From Fraxinus americana (taxonomy: Eukaryota; Streptophyta; Magnoliopsida; Lamiales; Oleaceae), in assembly GCA_035079005.1 (NCBI GenBank), contig CM068728.1, positions 15,111,340-15,175,339 of the forward strand: 64,000 nucleotides of DNA. The letters run 5' to 3'. The position numbers and the translations under genes are program-made. The notes beneath the pieces were generated by a model, which made no database searches, was not told where the DNA came from, and worked only from the letters and a program-made list of their open reading frames with translations. Each line of letters begins with the position of its first letter. Position 1 is the stretch's first letter. Shown here one piece after another: positions 45,129 through 57,619 of the stretch.

Positions 45129-46165
45129 TTATTCACCAAACTGGTCTTCCTGCGCGACCATTCCAGCTATCGATTCTTGTTCAACCGATATATACACCTT
45201 CATTGGCCGTCCTTGGATAGGTGACACCAACACTGGCGGATTTGCCAAATATGTCTTTAGGCTATCAAATGCCTTTTGATGTTCTTCTTTCCAGACGAGT
45301 TCGTCCTGATTTTTCAACTTTAGGAGAGGCGAAAAAGCTTTTGTTCGCCCTGCACAGTTAGAGATAAATCGCCTTAAAAAGTTAACTTGACCTAAAAATC
45401 TTTGCAATTTTTTTTGTTGTTAGGCGGTTTGGCCTCTAAAATGGCCTTCGCTTTATTCTTATCGAGTTCAATCCCTCTTTGGTGTACTAGAAAGCCAAGG
45501 AAATTACCGGCATTGACACCAAACGCACACGTTAAAGGATTCAATTTCAGCTTATATTGCCTCATTCGCTCAAATGAGCGTTTCAGTTGTTCGAAATGAT
45601 CTTCCTCTTTAACAGATTTAACTACGATGTCATCTACATAAACCTCAACAAATTTGCCTATCATATCATGAAAGATTAAATTCATTGCTCTTTAATAAGT
45701 CGCCTCTGCATTTTTTAGGCCGAAAGGCATAACTACCCATTCGTAACATCCTAAGGCCCCTAGGCATCTAAAGACAGTTTTGTGTATGTCTTCTTCAGCT
45801 ATATATATTTGGTTATACCCTGAGTACCTATCCATGAAAGAATACATGACATATCCGGCAGTGGAATCAACCAAGGAATCTACCGTGGGCATTGGATACT
45901 CATATTTAGGTGTTGCTAAATTCAGATTTCTAAAATCTATACATACCCTCATTTTACCATTCTTCTTTAACACTGGCACGATATTAGATAACCATTCAAC
46001 ATATCTAGCTGTCCTTATGAAACCTGTTTTCAATAACCGCTCAATTTCTTTCTTAATTTCAGGCAACACGTTAGGAGCAAAACGTCTAGGAGGCTGTTTA
46101 TGGGGCTTAAAGTTTGGTTTAATTGGCAATCTATGCTCTACTAAATTTTTGTCTAAACCGGGCAT
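45129..46165 (-). pseudogene. Element C reverse transcriptase and first RNase H
   Basis: Pieces at 45692-46165, 45392-45685 and 45129-45407. Motifs: KKNGKMRVCIDFRNLN, FMDRYSGYNQI (Arg where Gly is usual), VMPFGLKNAEATY, then a TAA for an expected Gln, then EVYVDDIVVKS and CAFGVNAGNFLGFLV. The RNase H start is QRFLGQVNFLRRFI ... MKVYISVEQESIAGMV. A stop after FGE (expected Gln) leads into the next frame. The YVDD box is intact. Confidence 0.85.
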
Positions 46166-46195
46166 ATGTTCATACTCCCAAACAAAACAGTCTTT

Positions 46196-47747
46196 TTACT
46201 CTCTTAATAAAGCGATTAATGCTGTACTAACCTCTTGACTGAGCATCTGGCTGATAGATGTTGGGCGATCTTCTCCTACACTACCAATGTTTACTTTGAT
46301 CAACGGGTCTTGTGCTTGAGAGTTTCCAGGTTTGTGGATCCTCATTACTTCATCGTCCGCATCCTTTACAGGTATTTCCTCTTCTAGGCAATCTACTTTG
46401 TTAACTTCCTGGTCAATACTTTGTTCCAATTTGAATACTGCCCATTTGTCTCCTAGTGTTTTCAATGCTGCCTCTTTTTTGATTTTCTCCTGATATTCTT
46501 TATTGAAAGCCACTAGTCTGGCTTTAAAGGCCTGAATTTCGGCCACGTGCTCTTTTGGTTGCCAAGTCATTAAAATTCTCTGAGTGTTCTTTTGCCAATA
46601 ACTGGCTCTTCTAGGGCCACTATGTTTGGCCTCATTTGACTGAACATTTCAGCGAGTGCTTCTACTGCAAATGGTTCTTCGCTCTGTGCGACGACTTGAG
46701 TTTCTTCTCCATCTTGGACTATCCTAACAGGTCCGTAGTTCCCTTCATACATGAACCTTTCTACCGAGTTAGTTTCTGCAACAAAAGGCATATGATCTGC
46801 TTGTACCACCTCTGCCTTCCCTTGGTCATTCCAAAAAACCAGGCACTGATGGAGCGACGATGGTATACAGCGACTTCCATGAATCCAATCTCGCCCTAAC
46901 AATATATTGTAACTGGTAGGACCATCAATGACAAAGAAGACAGTCGTCCTTGTAGTCGTACCCACAGTTATATCAAGTGGCATTACTCCCTTGGCTGAAG
47001 TGGCTCCCCCATTGAAGCTCGTAAGAATGACTTCTGTTGGGATCATGTCATCCTCTGTTTTTGCTAAAACTTCCTCATCATCCTTAATGGGATAGTGTTT
47101 ATGGCAGCCCCATTGTCAATAAGCACCTTCACCACGGGTATGCCATTTACCAAGGTCTTCACATAAAGTGGCCTCAAATGCTTGGTCAATTTCATAGTGG
47201 GTTTTTTGAAGACGACTTTTTCTGCTGCATCAATTTCCACCTCCTGTTTGTCTCCTGTCGATTTATCCCTTTGTGATGGATCAACTTGCAATACCTCGGG
47301 CTGAATATCCGTCTGTGGCGTATCCTCTCTATCTTTTAGTATTTCTCCCGTATCTGTCCAACCTGTTTGGGGAGGTAGTATCCTTGGAGGAGATCCGTAT
47401 TTCTCAGAACGAGGTACCCTTTTCTTCCTTTTGGGTGTCCCATATAGTACGTAGAAATCGAAAGAACGCCCAGATGGTTCTCCCAACAAATCTACTTCAC
47501 GAACCTCTTCCCGATGCAGTTGTTTCAGCAAGGTATTACGCGATACTCCTCTCTTTTTCCTTTCTTCTTCAAGATCGATCTCTTCCTCGATATCAGTCAT
47601 GCCATCATCATCTTCGCTTTGTACTTCTTGGGACGCCTGACCACTTTCACATTCCAACACACATGCTTCTTCTTCATCCCCTTCTTCTCTCTCTTTATTC
47701 TTAAATCCGTTGGCCAACAAATAATTATTAGCCATGACGGGAGGCAA
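46196..47747 (-). pseudogene. Element C aspartic protease region
   Basis: 47064-47747 is an acidic linker followed by the protease active site KVLIDNGAAINTIPLRMM. 46570-47046 continues the protease (VFFVIDGPTSYNILLGRDWIH is the second signature). 46196-46570 is the linker to RT. A frame break near 47050 splits the protease domain. Confidence 0.78.
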
Positions 47748-48047
47748 GGTGCCGAACTGGATAGTAAGAGGTGGTTCCGTATCATCTTCCTCTCTTTTGC
47801 TTCAATCAAACTTCGACCTCCCAGAAGAACTTTCTGGCATTTCTCTCATTGATTCTACAGTGACAGTCTCTTCACTATCTTCGAGAGCATTTTGATTAAC
47901 CATTTCCAGCATTCTTGGTGCTTTAGGACGTGGCTTTTCTGGTTGTTGCCTCATCATTAGTCCATAATTCCATTGAAATCGTCTTTGCTAAGTCCTGGTC
48001 ATTTCATTAAAAGGCATAACACGTCTTGCACTGTACTGATATGAGTG

Positions 48048-50047
48048 CTACACATTAGGTTGGCGAGGCTGTGGTCTGAACGATTTCTCATGCCGTGTCG
48101 GCGTGAATTGCCTTTCCAAAGGCGGCCCCTTATAGAATGATGTGTCCTGCCTTCTGTTTGGAGTAAACTCAGGGCGATGGTGATTCTGCCATACTTCTGG
48201 TCTTTCAGTATTTGCTCTCATTTCTCCTTTACATCTGGCACACAAGACTTATTCATCCTTCATAGGTTCTTTTCCCCTGATACGTTCGAACACACTGGCA
48301 TGTTTCTCGGGGTCTTTCTCATCATCGATGACCAATTTAAACCTTGGTAATTTACTTGTAACATTGGTTGTCACCATATTCACTTCAAGTGGTTGTGGGA
48401 AAGGATTTTCATCCACTGCCATTTTCTTTTTGTCTTCGAACGTGATTCGTCCTGACTCGATAGCGTCCTGTAAAACATGACGGAAAATCAAGCAATAATT
48501 AGTCATATGTGACCACGCATTATGCCATTTACAATATTTTTTACTCTTAATCCGCTCAGGGCTTGGCAACTTATGTTTATCGCTCAATTTTATCTGCTTA
48601 TCTTTATATAGTTTATCGAATATAAGATCAGCTTTCATAACATCGAACGAGAACGTTCTGCTCTTTTTGTTTTCTCCTTTTACAGGTTCATCTCTGACTA
48701 CATCCCTAGGTTTAGCCATTATGGGACAAGTATATGCATCCCCCTTGGTCAACTCGGCCAAACATATTTCAGTTTGATCATAAAATTCATCATTCACGGC
48801 ATGAACGCCAAAGTGTGGGTCTTTATAATAAGTCCCTTTGCTAGAATTTTTTTCCTGCTCTTATTCTCTTATCAAACGTTCGTACATGATTACGTTTGCA
48901 CTAAGCTGGAACGGGTCAGATAATTCCCTGTCCTGGAATTTTTTCTTCAAATCAAAACTTAAACAGCTTTGAGCGATTTTGACAAATTCTTTTTCAGGTA
49001 GAGGCACAAAGTATTTACTCATAACTGTTTTGAATATTTGAAGGAAACCTTCTGCCCATTCGTTTGGCATTTGACGTAAGTTCGCCAAATCGGCCAGTGT
49101 GACCTCAGATTCTGTTTTATAAAACTGAGCATGGATCAATTGTTCCATTTGTTGCCATGTCTGAACGGAATTTGCTGGCAAATTAATGAACCATGAAAAG
49201 GCCACTCCTGTTAGTGAACTAGGGAATAGTCTCATTTTATGGTAATCGGTCACCTCACCACTCTGTAATGTGAATCGCCTTATATGTTCTAGAGTAGATA
49301 CTTCACCTAAACCAGTGAACAATGAGAATTCGGGTACTTTATACCCTCTAGGCCATGGGTACGCTTGATCTACCCAATCAGGATATGGTTTAGTGTAAGT
49401 AGGCCTAATAACAGAACGTACCGCAATGGCCATTTGATCTTGTACTATTTCTACAATCTGATTCCTTAGTAAAACATTTGGATCATATGGGACTCATATG
49501 GGTTGATTCACTTGTTGGTTTGTCTGAGGTGGCCTGATGTTTGGTCCTTGATTGGCAGGGAAGGCACCATTGTTCAGACTAGTATACCCATTGTGTTGAG
49601 TATTCATTCCCTCATTAACACGAGGTAAATTATGTCCACCGTTCAGGACATTATCTCTCATATTTGGATTACCCCCCAGGTTGGTAGTCATGTTATCGCC
49701 ATTCAAATTTGGCGCTCCATTGACCCCTTGATTTGAAGCGGAAAGGCCAAAAATGTTTCTAAACCAGGACTTAGGTTCAAACCAGAGAAATTGTGTGGTG
49801 AAGCATGTCCCACAATCCCTCTAGTCTGGAAATGACTTCCTACGGTTGGTTGACATACTTGGCCTACTAATTTGCTCATGAGATCATTTAACGCACTTAA
49901 TTGTTTGGCCATGTTATCATAGTGAACATTTCCACTCTGGGTAAATTTTTCAATGTTATGGACATTTCGTAAATTTACCTGTTTAACGACATCTTGTGTG
50001 AGTTCTCCCAGCAATGCACGCATGGTTCGAGGACTCAGCTCCGTCAT
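48048..50047 (-). pseudogene. Element C Gag, fragmented
   Basis: 49703-50047 (MTELSPRTMRALLGEL) and 49494-49706 are the N-terminal, Asn/Gly-rich parts in two frames. 48861-49433 is the Gag core: YPWPRGYKVPEFSLFTGLGE, KMRLFPSSLTGVAFSWFINL and the helix NLRQMPNEWAEGFLQIFKTV. 48249-48797 ends with a knuckle-like stretch YCKWHNAWSHMTNYCLIF. 48048-48245 is basic with CARCKGE. Several single in-frame stops separate the pieces. Confidence 0.78.
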
Positions 50048-50214
50048 TGGCTCATAACGACTGTGACTGCTTGGAGTCTGCCCTTCTGTCTGAGGAGAAT
50101 GCTACTGCTCCTCATATCGCTCGATCACAGATTGGACTACTCCGTGACTTGCTGGTGCTTTATCCGAACTTTTATGAGGCATAATGTTTTCCTTTTGTAT
50201 CTCCAAACACCAAT

Positions 50215-50233
50215 GTCCCACTGGGCGTGCCAA
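50215..50233 (-). other. Primer binding site of element C
   Basis: On the minus strand TTTGGCACGCCCAGTGGGAC, right after the LTR end ...CGAAACA. It is a PBS form common in plant gypsy elements. Confidence 0.8.
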
Positions 50234-50235
50234 AT

Positions 50236-50984
50236 TGTTTCGCGCGTTTATCGCTCGCTAACAATTAAAAGGGAATCAGACGATTGTGTAAGGGACAAAT
50301 CTCTTGGAACAAAGTCCCAAAAAGGGGTGTTTATCAAATATGAAGATTACAGTTTAGACACGAACAAGATGCCTCCAAGGGGCGCAAGCACACAAGTACA
50401 AGGGAATTGAAGTAATAAAAAGTTAATCTAAGAAAAGTAAATTACATGTTCTCTGTTTTGAGAGTGAATTTTGTCTGTCTTTCTTCGTTGTCTTCTTCTT
50501 TCTTTTATACGACCTGAGCAGTTTTGATCGTTTCAGCAACTGCTTGTAACTACCCACTTCTTTCATCATGGTCGGCTGGCTAAAAACTACCGTGTGCAAC
50601 TTCTATCACTACGCTCTCTTCATAACTGCTTGCCATCAACTTTCTCAAATCGTGGGGCGTAATTATGATGTGCTTAAACCATCTTAAATCGTGATTCTGG
50701 ATGACAACAATCTTTGGTCATCTCTTGGACTTTGGGCGACTCAGCATTCTTGGGCGACAATCGATCCTCTGCTCTGGGCGATTGTAGGGTGTTTCCTTCG
50801 CTCAATATCTGGGCATCCTGCCGACTTGAGCGACGTCATACCTTTGTCTTTTTAGGCTTTCCTCATATTTTAATGATATTTCTGATTGGGCCTTTTACCC
50901 TGATCTCTCTATCTGGGCTTCTTCTCTAGATCCATTTCCTCTCTTGGGCCATTTAATTTGGGCTGCCTGTTTCGTGTGTCAACA
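50236..50984 (-). repeat. 5' LTR of element C
   Basis: 749 bp, partner of 40859-41607. TATA box TATAAAAG on the minus strand at 50502-50509. The next five bases on the plus strand are the target duplication GGTGG. Confidence 0.92.
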
Positions 50985-51440
50985 GGTGGCCTCATTAATT
51001 CGTCGCCAGCTATGGTGACCCCTTTACTTCGTCACCTCTCCAGTTATGCTACCATTTTATTTGTATCTTGGAAACATTATTTATTGCTTTGTGAGATGCT
51101 TGTCTAACGAGATGAATATTTTTACTCCTCGCTTCACGAAATGTCTCGTCCAACAAGATGCTTATTCTTATTCCAAGCTTTTCACTAGTTTTCGACCTAC
51201 TAGATGTTATCAAAGTCCTAGACATATATAAATATTTACATTTGAACTTAGAGGATTATTGTTACACCCAACCTATAAGGTAGGTCACGTTGCAATCAGC
51301 TAAGCAAATGCAAAGTAAGAGGTCACACAAGGTCCGCATTCTGCTTTGCCACACCCATTCATATGTGCCTTTCAAGGCAATTGGACAATTTTATGAAGCC
51401 CTTGGACGCCTCGTTTGAAGTATTATTTTCGAATTGATAC
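50985..51440 (+). mobile_element. Older gypsy element remnant, middle piece: internal 3' end, polypurine tract, start of LTR
   Basis: 50985-51259 is non-coding internal sequence. ACTTAGAGGATTAT (51246-51259) is a polypurine-like tract directly before TGTTACACCCAACC, the likely LTR start at 51260. The LTR is cut by the copia element at 51441 and resumes at 58218. Confidence 0.55.
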
Positions 51441-52096
51441 TGTTGGGTTTTTTTATTTGTCATGTAGGCCAACATATGCAATTAATTATGTATAAAACTA
51501 TCTCAAAATTAAGCTCAATTATAATTATCTAACAAAGAATTAAAGTTATGGGTTTTGAACATTTAAATAAATTGTGGGCCGCATTATATGTATAGAGACT
51601 GGATCCATTATGGTTGTATTTGATGATTGGCCAAATACATATGAAATCTATAAATAGGGTTATGATCCACAATTCATATATAACTTCTCATTCTTTGTGT
51701 CGTCCCATCAATACAAGAATATAAGAGAAAATATATTAAAGAAGAAGATCCAAAACACACAATCAATATCAACAATCAAGAATCAAAAAGAATGAATTCA
51801 ATAATCAAGACTATAGATCAAGAAACAATATCAAGAACAAGAATTAAAGAATCAAATGAGGCAAAATTCAAGATTAAAAGTGAATAACCCAAACATTAAA
51901 AGATTGCAGTTCAAGATTTAAGATCCTGAATTAAGATCCAATAATAAAGAATTATTTCCAAAAAATTAAAATACAGTTCGCATTATTAATTTTCTTTGTG
52001 ATTTAACATGGAGGATCTTGGCAATAAAAAAATTTAGGCTTTTAAGTTTTAAAGTTTCTAGTCTTATGAAGTTTGAAGTTTCATAAAATTTCAACA
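51441..52096 (+). repeat. 5' LTR of the copia element
   Basis: TGTTGGGTTTT ... TTTCAACA. A TATA box CTATAAATAG lies at 51648-51657. In the 3' LTR the same place reads GAAAAAAATTAG, so the box is lost there. Confidence 0.85.
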
Positions 52097-52098
52097 AG

Positions 52099-52111
52099 TG
52101 GTATCAGACTC
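52099..52111 (+). other. Primer binding site of the copia element
   Basis: TGGTATCAGACTC, matching the initiator tRNA-Met complement TGGTATCAGAGC in its first ten bases, two bases after the LTR end. Confidence 0.8.
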
Positions 52112-52899
52112 AACTCCATGTTAAACCATTGAGAATATAGAAGATTTTAGGGTTGAAATTCATACTTTGGTTCTGCAAAATTTTGAGATGTGAATTTCTA
52201 ACCCTAGATATCCCTGTTTTAGGATGCTGCAGTGCCCTGTTTCTGTCTACATTACTTTTTATTTTTTTGTCACTGAAGAGAAAAATAAAAATAAAATAAA
52301 AGACTAAGAAGGGGGAAATTAAATTTCAAATCTTGATAACAAAGTTCATTTCGAATTATTAATTTTTTAAAATAGATTAATTGAAGACACATGCTACCAA
52401 AGTAACATTTTTTCCCTGAATTAATCTATTTGTAATATTAGGACTGTTCTTGTGTATGTAATTTGTGCAGGTATTAACCGACCCAGAGGAATGTCATATT
52501 TGGTAGAATTATTTGCACACCTATAGTAATAAATATGTGACAATTGTAAATTTTTCCATTATGTGAACATTGAGTCGATTCAAAGATAGACTTGATATTT
52601 GATCCAATTTATTTTCAATATTTGATTATTATACTAAGAGTGTCACTTAACAAGTTGGTATTTATGTCCAAAAACTAAATATCAATGTTATGTTCAGTCT
52701 CTTGTGATGGGGTTCATCATCATTTGAAATTATTGATTGTCCAATAATGATTCCTGTGTGAATATGTTATTTAGGTTTAGGTTTTTTATTCGGTTAATTC
52801 ATCTACTTCCACGTTATCTGCCAACTAATCAATTAAATTCATGTACTTGAACTAAAGTTTAAGGGTTGGAAAGAGAACTTTTGTATCGATCTTAACGGT

Positions 52900-53565
52900 A
52901 TGGATCTAAACATTGCGTTAAGGACTAAACAACCCACTGTTACGGATAAGATTTCCATTAATAAAACGGAATTCGAATTAGCGGGACCGTTCAAACTGCA
53001 TGAGTCTCATAATTATGAAGCGTGTAATTTCAGTAACACTCGGGGCGGTAAGGTAACTACTGATAAGAAGTTTATTGAGAAAATTGAAAAACCCTTTGTA
53101 AAAGGCAATAAGATCGAAATAGCATGCTTTTTGGCCAACTTAATTTCACTAAAGTATGAGGATAAATAAAATATAAAGGAGTACATTATGGAGATGTGTC
53201 ATCTTACTTCAAAACTAAAAGTATTAAAACTTGAGTTGTCTAATGACTTGCTCGTGCATTTAGTTTTAGTTTCTTTTCTTGCAAAATTCAACTAATCTTA
53301 AGGTTAGTTACAATTGTCAACAGGGAAAGTAGACACTTAATGAGCTCATTTCATACTTTATGTAAGAAGAAAAAAGGCTAAAACTAATATTACTTACATA
53401 GTAAATACCTCTAAGGACAAGTTATAAAGAATAAGAAAGTTGCATCCGATTCGGTTCAAAATAAAAAGCAAAAGCTTGAAAATGATAAATCTAACTGTTA
53501 TTTTTGTGAAAATTTGGGACACGTGAAGAGAGATTATACTAAATATCACGCTTGGCGTGTAAAGT
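52900..53565 (+). pseudogene. Copia Gag remnant with zinc knuckle
   Basis: The frame 52900-53169 (MDLNIALRTKQPTV...) resembles the N-terminal part of copia Gag. Further pieces follow with stops, and at about 53495-53530 the knuckle CYFCENLGHVKRD can still be read. Not translatable as one protein. Confidence 0.55.
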
Positions 53566-53599
53566 AAAATACACTTCTCACTTTGGTGTGTTTTAAAGT

Positions 53600-55370
53600 T
53601 AATTTAGTGTCAATACATATACGCACTTAGTGGATAAATTTCAGTTTCACTATTCAAATAAGTGTGTCTATGCAGGATTGCCTGAACAGCCTAAAACCAA
53701 TTGATGCTAAAAGATTTATTTATGTGGGGCGATGTCAAATTGGTGAAGGTTAAGGCTTAGGGACTTTTAGGTTATTATTAAAGACTAGTTATCATTTGAA
53801 TATGAAAGAAATATTTTTAGTACCGTCTTTTAGATGGAATTTGGTTTCTATTTTTACATTGGACAAATTTAGTTACTCTTGTTCAATTGAAAATAGTTGG
53901 TTCGATCTTTTTCTTAATTCAAATATTGTGGGTACCGATTCTTTATCCTATTATGATAACATATATTTGCTTAATATGATTGCCTCTTATAAAGAAATAT
54001 TGCATGTGAATTCAAACGATATTAAACATAAATAACCAATAAGAATTCTACTCATTATGACACAAACGATTAGGTCACATCTTTCAAAAAGAGAAAATAA
54101 TACAATGTGTCAAAAGAATTCTTGATCCACCCCTGATTTTACAGACTTTAACATTTGTGTTAATTATATTAAGGGGAAACATATAAATATAAGGAGATTA
54201 TGTGCTAATAGAACTTTGGAAGTCTCCGAAATAATTCATAAGGATATATGTGGGTCATTCTTTTCGACTTCTTAAAATTGTCAACGGTCATTTATCGCGT
54301 TCATAGACAATTTTTGTCATTATGGCCACATGTACCTAGGGGTGGGCAAAAACCGAACCAACCCGACGAACCCGACCGACCCAAACCAACCCGATCGGGT
54401 TGGGTCGGTTTTTTTCCATTTTTTTCTCGGGTTGGGTTCTGGCAAAGTTTAGTGGGTCGGGTTGGGTCGGGTTGTGGGTTAATCCATCCAACCCGACCAA
54501 ACCCGACCCAACCCAACCCGTCAATAAAAAAAAAAGGGCCATTTTTTTTCAAACATATTTCAACTAAACCTGCACAGCACTTCCAACATTTTCCCCACAA
54601 TATAAATCAAAAGCACCGACTTCCTAATTCTCTCTTTCCTCCTCCTTTCTTCATATTTTGCCCCCCATTTTTTTTCTCCTTTTCGGTTTGCAACGGCGAT
54701 TCAACCTTCAATTCTTTTCCCAAGGTAAATTACCAAGTTTACATTTTTTTTTTCCGACTTATTACTAAGATTCAGCCCTCATTTTGCAGACTTTTTTGTA
54801 CAAACTTATTTAATAGATCATTGAGCATGACCAAGAAACATATTTAACCTCTCATTTCTTCATCTTCACTATTTTATTTAGTGGCTACTCGTTTATTTCC
54901 ATATATTCATTTATTTCTTTTAGATTCTCGTTTTAGTTTTGATTTTCTTGTTGAAAATTTGAATTGAGACATGAGCTAAAACATTGTAATTTAGAACTAG
55001 TTAATGGAAATCATCGATACAAACAGACCAATCCAACCCAACCGGACCGACACATAATTGGGTCGGGTTTTAACATTTACATGGGTTGGGTTGGGTTGGA
55101 TTTCGAACAAACCGACAATGTTAGGTTGGTTTTGGGTTGGGGCAAAAACCGACCCAACCCAACCCACGCCCACCCCTACATGTACCTCATTCATAAGGAA
55201 TCTCAATCACTTCACAAGTTCAAGGCTTATAAGAGTGATGTTGAGAATCATCTTTGTCAAAGGATTAAACAAATCAGATTTTACCATATTGGTAAATACT
55301 ATGACAGATATGATGGATTAGGAGAAAAACGTTCAGAGCCTTTTGCTAAATTCCTAGAGTAATGTGGAAT
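53600..55370 (+). pseudogene. Copia protease/integrase remnant, interrupted by a hAT element
   Basis: 53796-54035 reads MNMKEIFLVPSFRWNLVSI, the protease-to-integrase linker of copia elements. Then pre-integrase RLGHIFQK (about 54076-54098) and HKDICGSFF (about 54239) follow. The integrase phrase FIDNFCHYGHMY is split by the hAT insertion and resumes after 55186 as YLIHKESQSLHKFKAY. Many stops. Confidence 0.6.
54337..55178. mobile_element. Non-autonomous hAT element nested in copia integrase (842 bp)
   Basis: Terminal inverted repeats TAGGGGTGGGC on both ends and a perfect 8-bp target duplication CATGTACC (54329-54336 and 55179-55186), as expected for hAT. Just inside both ends are clusters of GGTTGGGT/ACCCAACCC and CGGGTTGGG units in opposite orientation. 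No transposase frame is present, and the translated reading frames here are repeat artefacts rich in Pro, Asp and Asn. Confidence 0.93.
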
Positions 55371-55989
55371 TATCTCACAGTGCACCAGGGTCCTCTGGCA
55401 TAAATGGTGCTACTAAGAGACGAAACAGAACAATTAAGGATATGGTAATAAGTATAATTAGTCATTTCATCTTACCAGAATCTCTCTATAAAGAAGTACT
55501 AAAGACTGTAGTTTAAATTCTCAATAAAATTCCAAACAAAGCAATTGTTAAAGGGTTACAATTTTTTTAAAGATCTCACTATTAGGTTAATTTTCGAAAT
55601 GTGAAATGTCTGATTCTTTAATGATGTAGAGTTTGGGGGGAGATAAGGTTTTAAGGATAATGATTTTGTCTTTGAAGAAAGATATGTATACATCACTTTT
55701 GTTGCAATTGATAATGATCTGGATCAGGGACAAATTTTGTTCCAAATCTTGTTCAAGAAGTAATTTCGAATCTAGATAATATTACAAAATTTCATATACG
55801 CAATCAAGAGATTATTTCGAAAAACAAACTCAACAACCTCAAGAATAAATGTCATTAAGGAAACCCACTAGAGAAAAGAGAAAAACAATTTTGGATGACT
55901 TTATAGTCTTTCTCCAAAGAAAATAAGGATGGCATTGAATTGATGGACGTAGATATGATCAATCAACTTTCATCAAGTCATGCAAATGA

Positions 55990-57600
55990 ATAATTCCCAA
56001 GAGTGGAATAATGTCATGAATAAAGAAATAAAGTCCATGAATGAGAATGACGTTTGGGAACTCATCCCATTGCCTGGAGGTGTAAGTCAATTGGTTGTGA
56101 ACGGATATTTAAAATCAAAAGGGATTTGAATGGTGATGTGAAGAGATATAAGACTCGTACTGTTGCAAATGGCTTTATCGAGAGTAATGTATTGACATTA
56201 AAGAGACTTTCTCTCCGATTTTTACGAAAAACTCTTTTAGGACTATTATGACACTTGTGACTCATTTTGAATTTAAGCTACGTCGATGGTTTACAAATTA
56301 AAAATAAAAATATGTGAGTTTAAGTAGGCTTCCTGTCAATAGTATCATAAATTTCATCAAATGATTATCTTGATTGGTCTTTATGTAAATACAGTTGATG
56401 ATTATGTATACCACAAGTTCAATGGGAGTAAGCATATTTTCTTGGTATTTTATGTCGATAACATACTACTTTCCTGCAATGATGCATGCTTATTTACGAA
56501 ACTAAGAAATTTCTATCATTAAATTTTGAAATGAAAAATTTTGGTAACGCTTCTTTTGTATTAAGGATACAAATATACCAGGATCATTCTCGAAGTATTT
56601 TTTAGATTATTACAAAAGTGCTATATAGAAAAGGTTCTTAGGAGATTTGGGATACGGGATTGTAAACTAGATGATACCCCTATTATTAAGAGAGACAAGT
56701 TTAGTCTCAATTATTGCCCCAATGATAAACTTAAAGAAAGGAAAATACAAAAAATTTATCGTGCTTCAGCAGTTGGGAGTTTAATATATGCTAAGGTTTG
56801 AATACTAGGCAAATATTTAAATAACTCTGGAATTGATATTTGGAAAGAACCCATTAGATTATTCGGTATTTACAGAGAACTAAGGATTACATGACCACAT
56901 TCGGAAAAATCAGAACAATTGGAGATCATTGGATATTCTGATTTTGATCATAGAATATGACTGCAAAATAATGGATTTGAAAAATCACTTTAGTTATTCT
57001 GTGACAAAAGCAGTCTTGTATTCTAACAGGTACCTGATGATATCAAAATTTATAGATATCATGTTTCTAGTTATTAAGGAAAGAATTCAAAGTTATCGGA
57101 TTTCTATAAAGCATATTATGACAAATTTCATAATTATGTATCCATTTACTAAATGGCTATCACCCAAGTCTTTCATAAGCATATTGCTCACAAATGTGAT
57201 ACTTTGATGATATTACAGTTTAGTGAAAATTTGTGTTCTGATGTAGTCTGTTTTAGACACATTTTTATCTATGGATATTCGATTTATTTCAGATTTAAAA
57301 TACTCAGTTTAGTTTCACTCTTATTAAAGTTTGTTATTTGATCTCCTTAAAGAATAAGATATGATCAGTTAGAAATAGATATGTTTAGATCGCATATGCT
57401 ACATATCCACGCTTGATTTATGTCATTTGATTGCGTTGATATACGTAAACATTGATGGATGTAGTTATGATATTTGTAATGAAAACTGGTTTGATCCTAA
57501 ATTGACATAATTGATTGATGAGATTGTTCGGAGAAACTTTTGATTATGATAGCAAAAGTTTTTGAAGTCGTAAAGTCATGCACATTTATAAGGTAACATA
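55990..57600 (+). pseudogene. Copia reverse transcriptase and RNase H remnant
   Basis: Begins about 56020 with NKEIKSMNENDVWELIPLPG, then IGCERIFKIKRDLNGDVKRY, the start of copia RT. The catalytic box at about 56447 reads FYVDNILLSC, with Asn for the second Asp. Near 56640-56800 the connection reads GIRDCKLDDTPI ... SAVGSLIYA. RNase H traces follow to about 57500. Stops throughout. Confidence 0.6.
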
Positions 57601-57619
57601 TGTGCCTCGAGTGGGAGAT

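Larger units (their letters stand above)
40859..50984 (-). mobile_element. Tat-type Ty3/gypsy LTR retrotransposon with antisense PMD-like ORF (element C, 10.1 kb)
   Basis: Two LTRs of equal length (749 bp: 40859-41607 and 50236-50984), TG...CA ends, and a perfect 5-bp target duplication GGTGG (40854-40858 and 50985-50989). Order on the minus strand: gag, protease, RT, RNase H, second RNase H, integrase, then an antisense plus-strand ORF (41895 to about 42935) and the 3' LTR. A polypurine tract, TTGGGGGGTAAT on the minus strand, precedes the 3' LTR at 41608-41619. LTRs differ by about 30 changes (about 96% identity, hand count). All genes carry stops or frameshifts. Confidence 0.93.

Noticed and set aside
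54248..54847. 199-residue plus-strand ORF and overlapping minus-strand ORFs rich in Pro/Asn/Asp
   Set aside because: They are translations of the GGTTGGGT/ACCCAACCC subterminal repeats of the hAT element, crossing its boundary into copia sequence.
55058..55362. Plus-strand ORFs with WVGLGW-like repeats
   Set aside because: Same cause: right-hand subterminal repeats of the hAT element read in frame.
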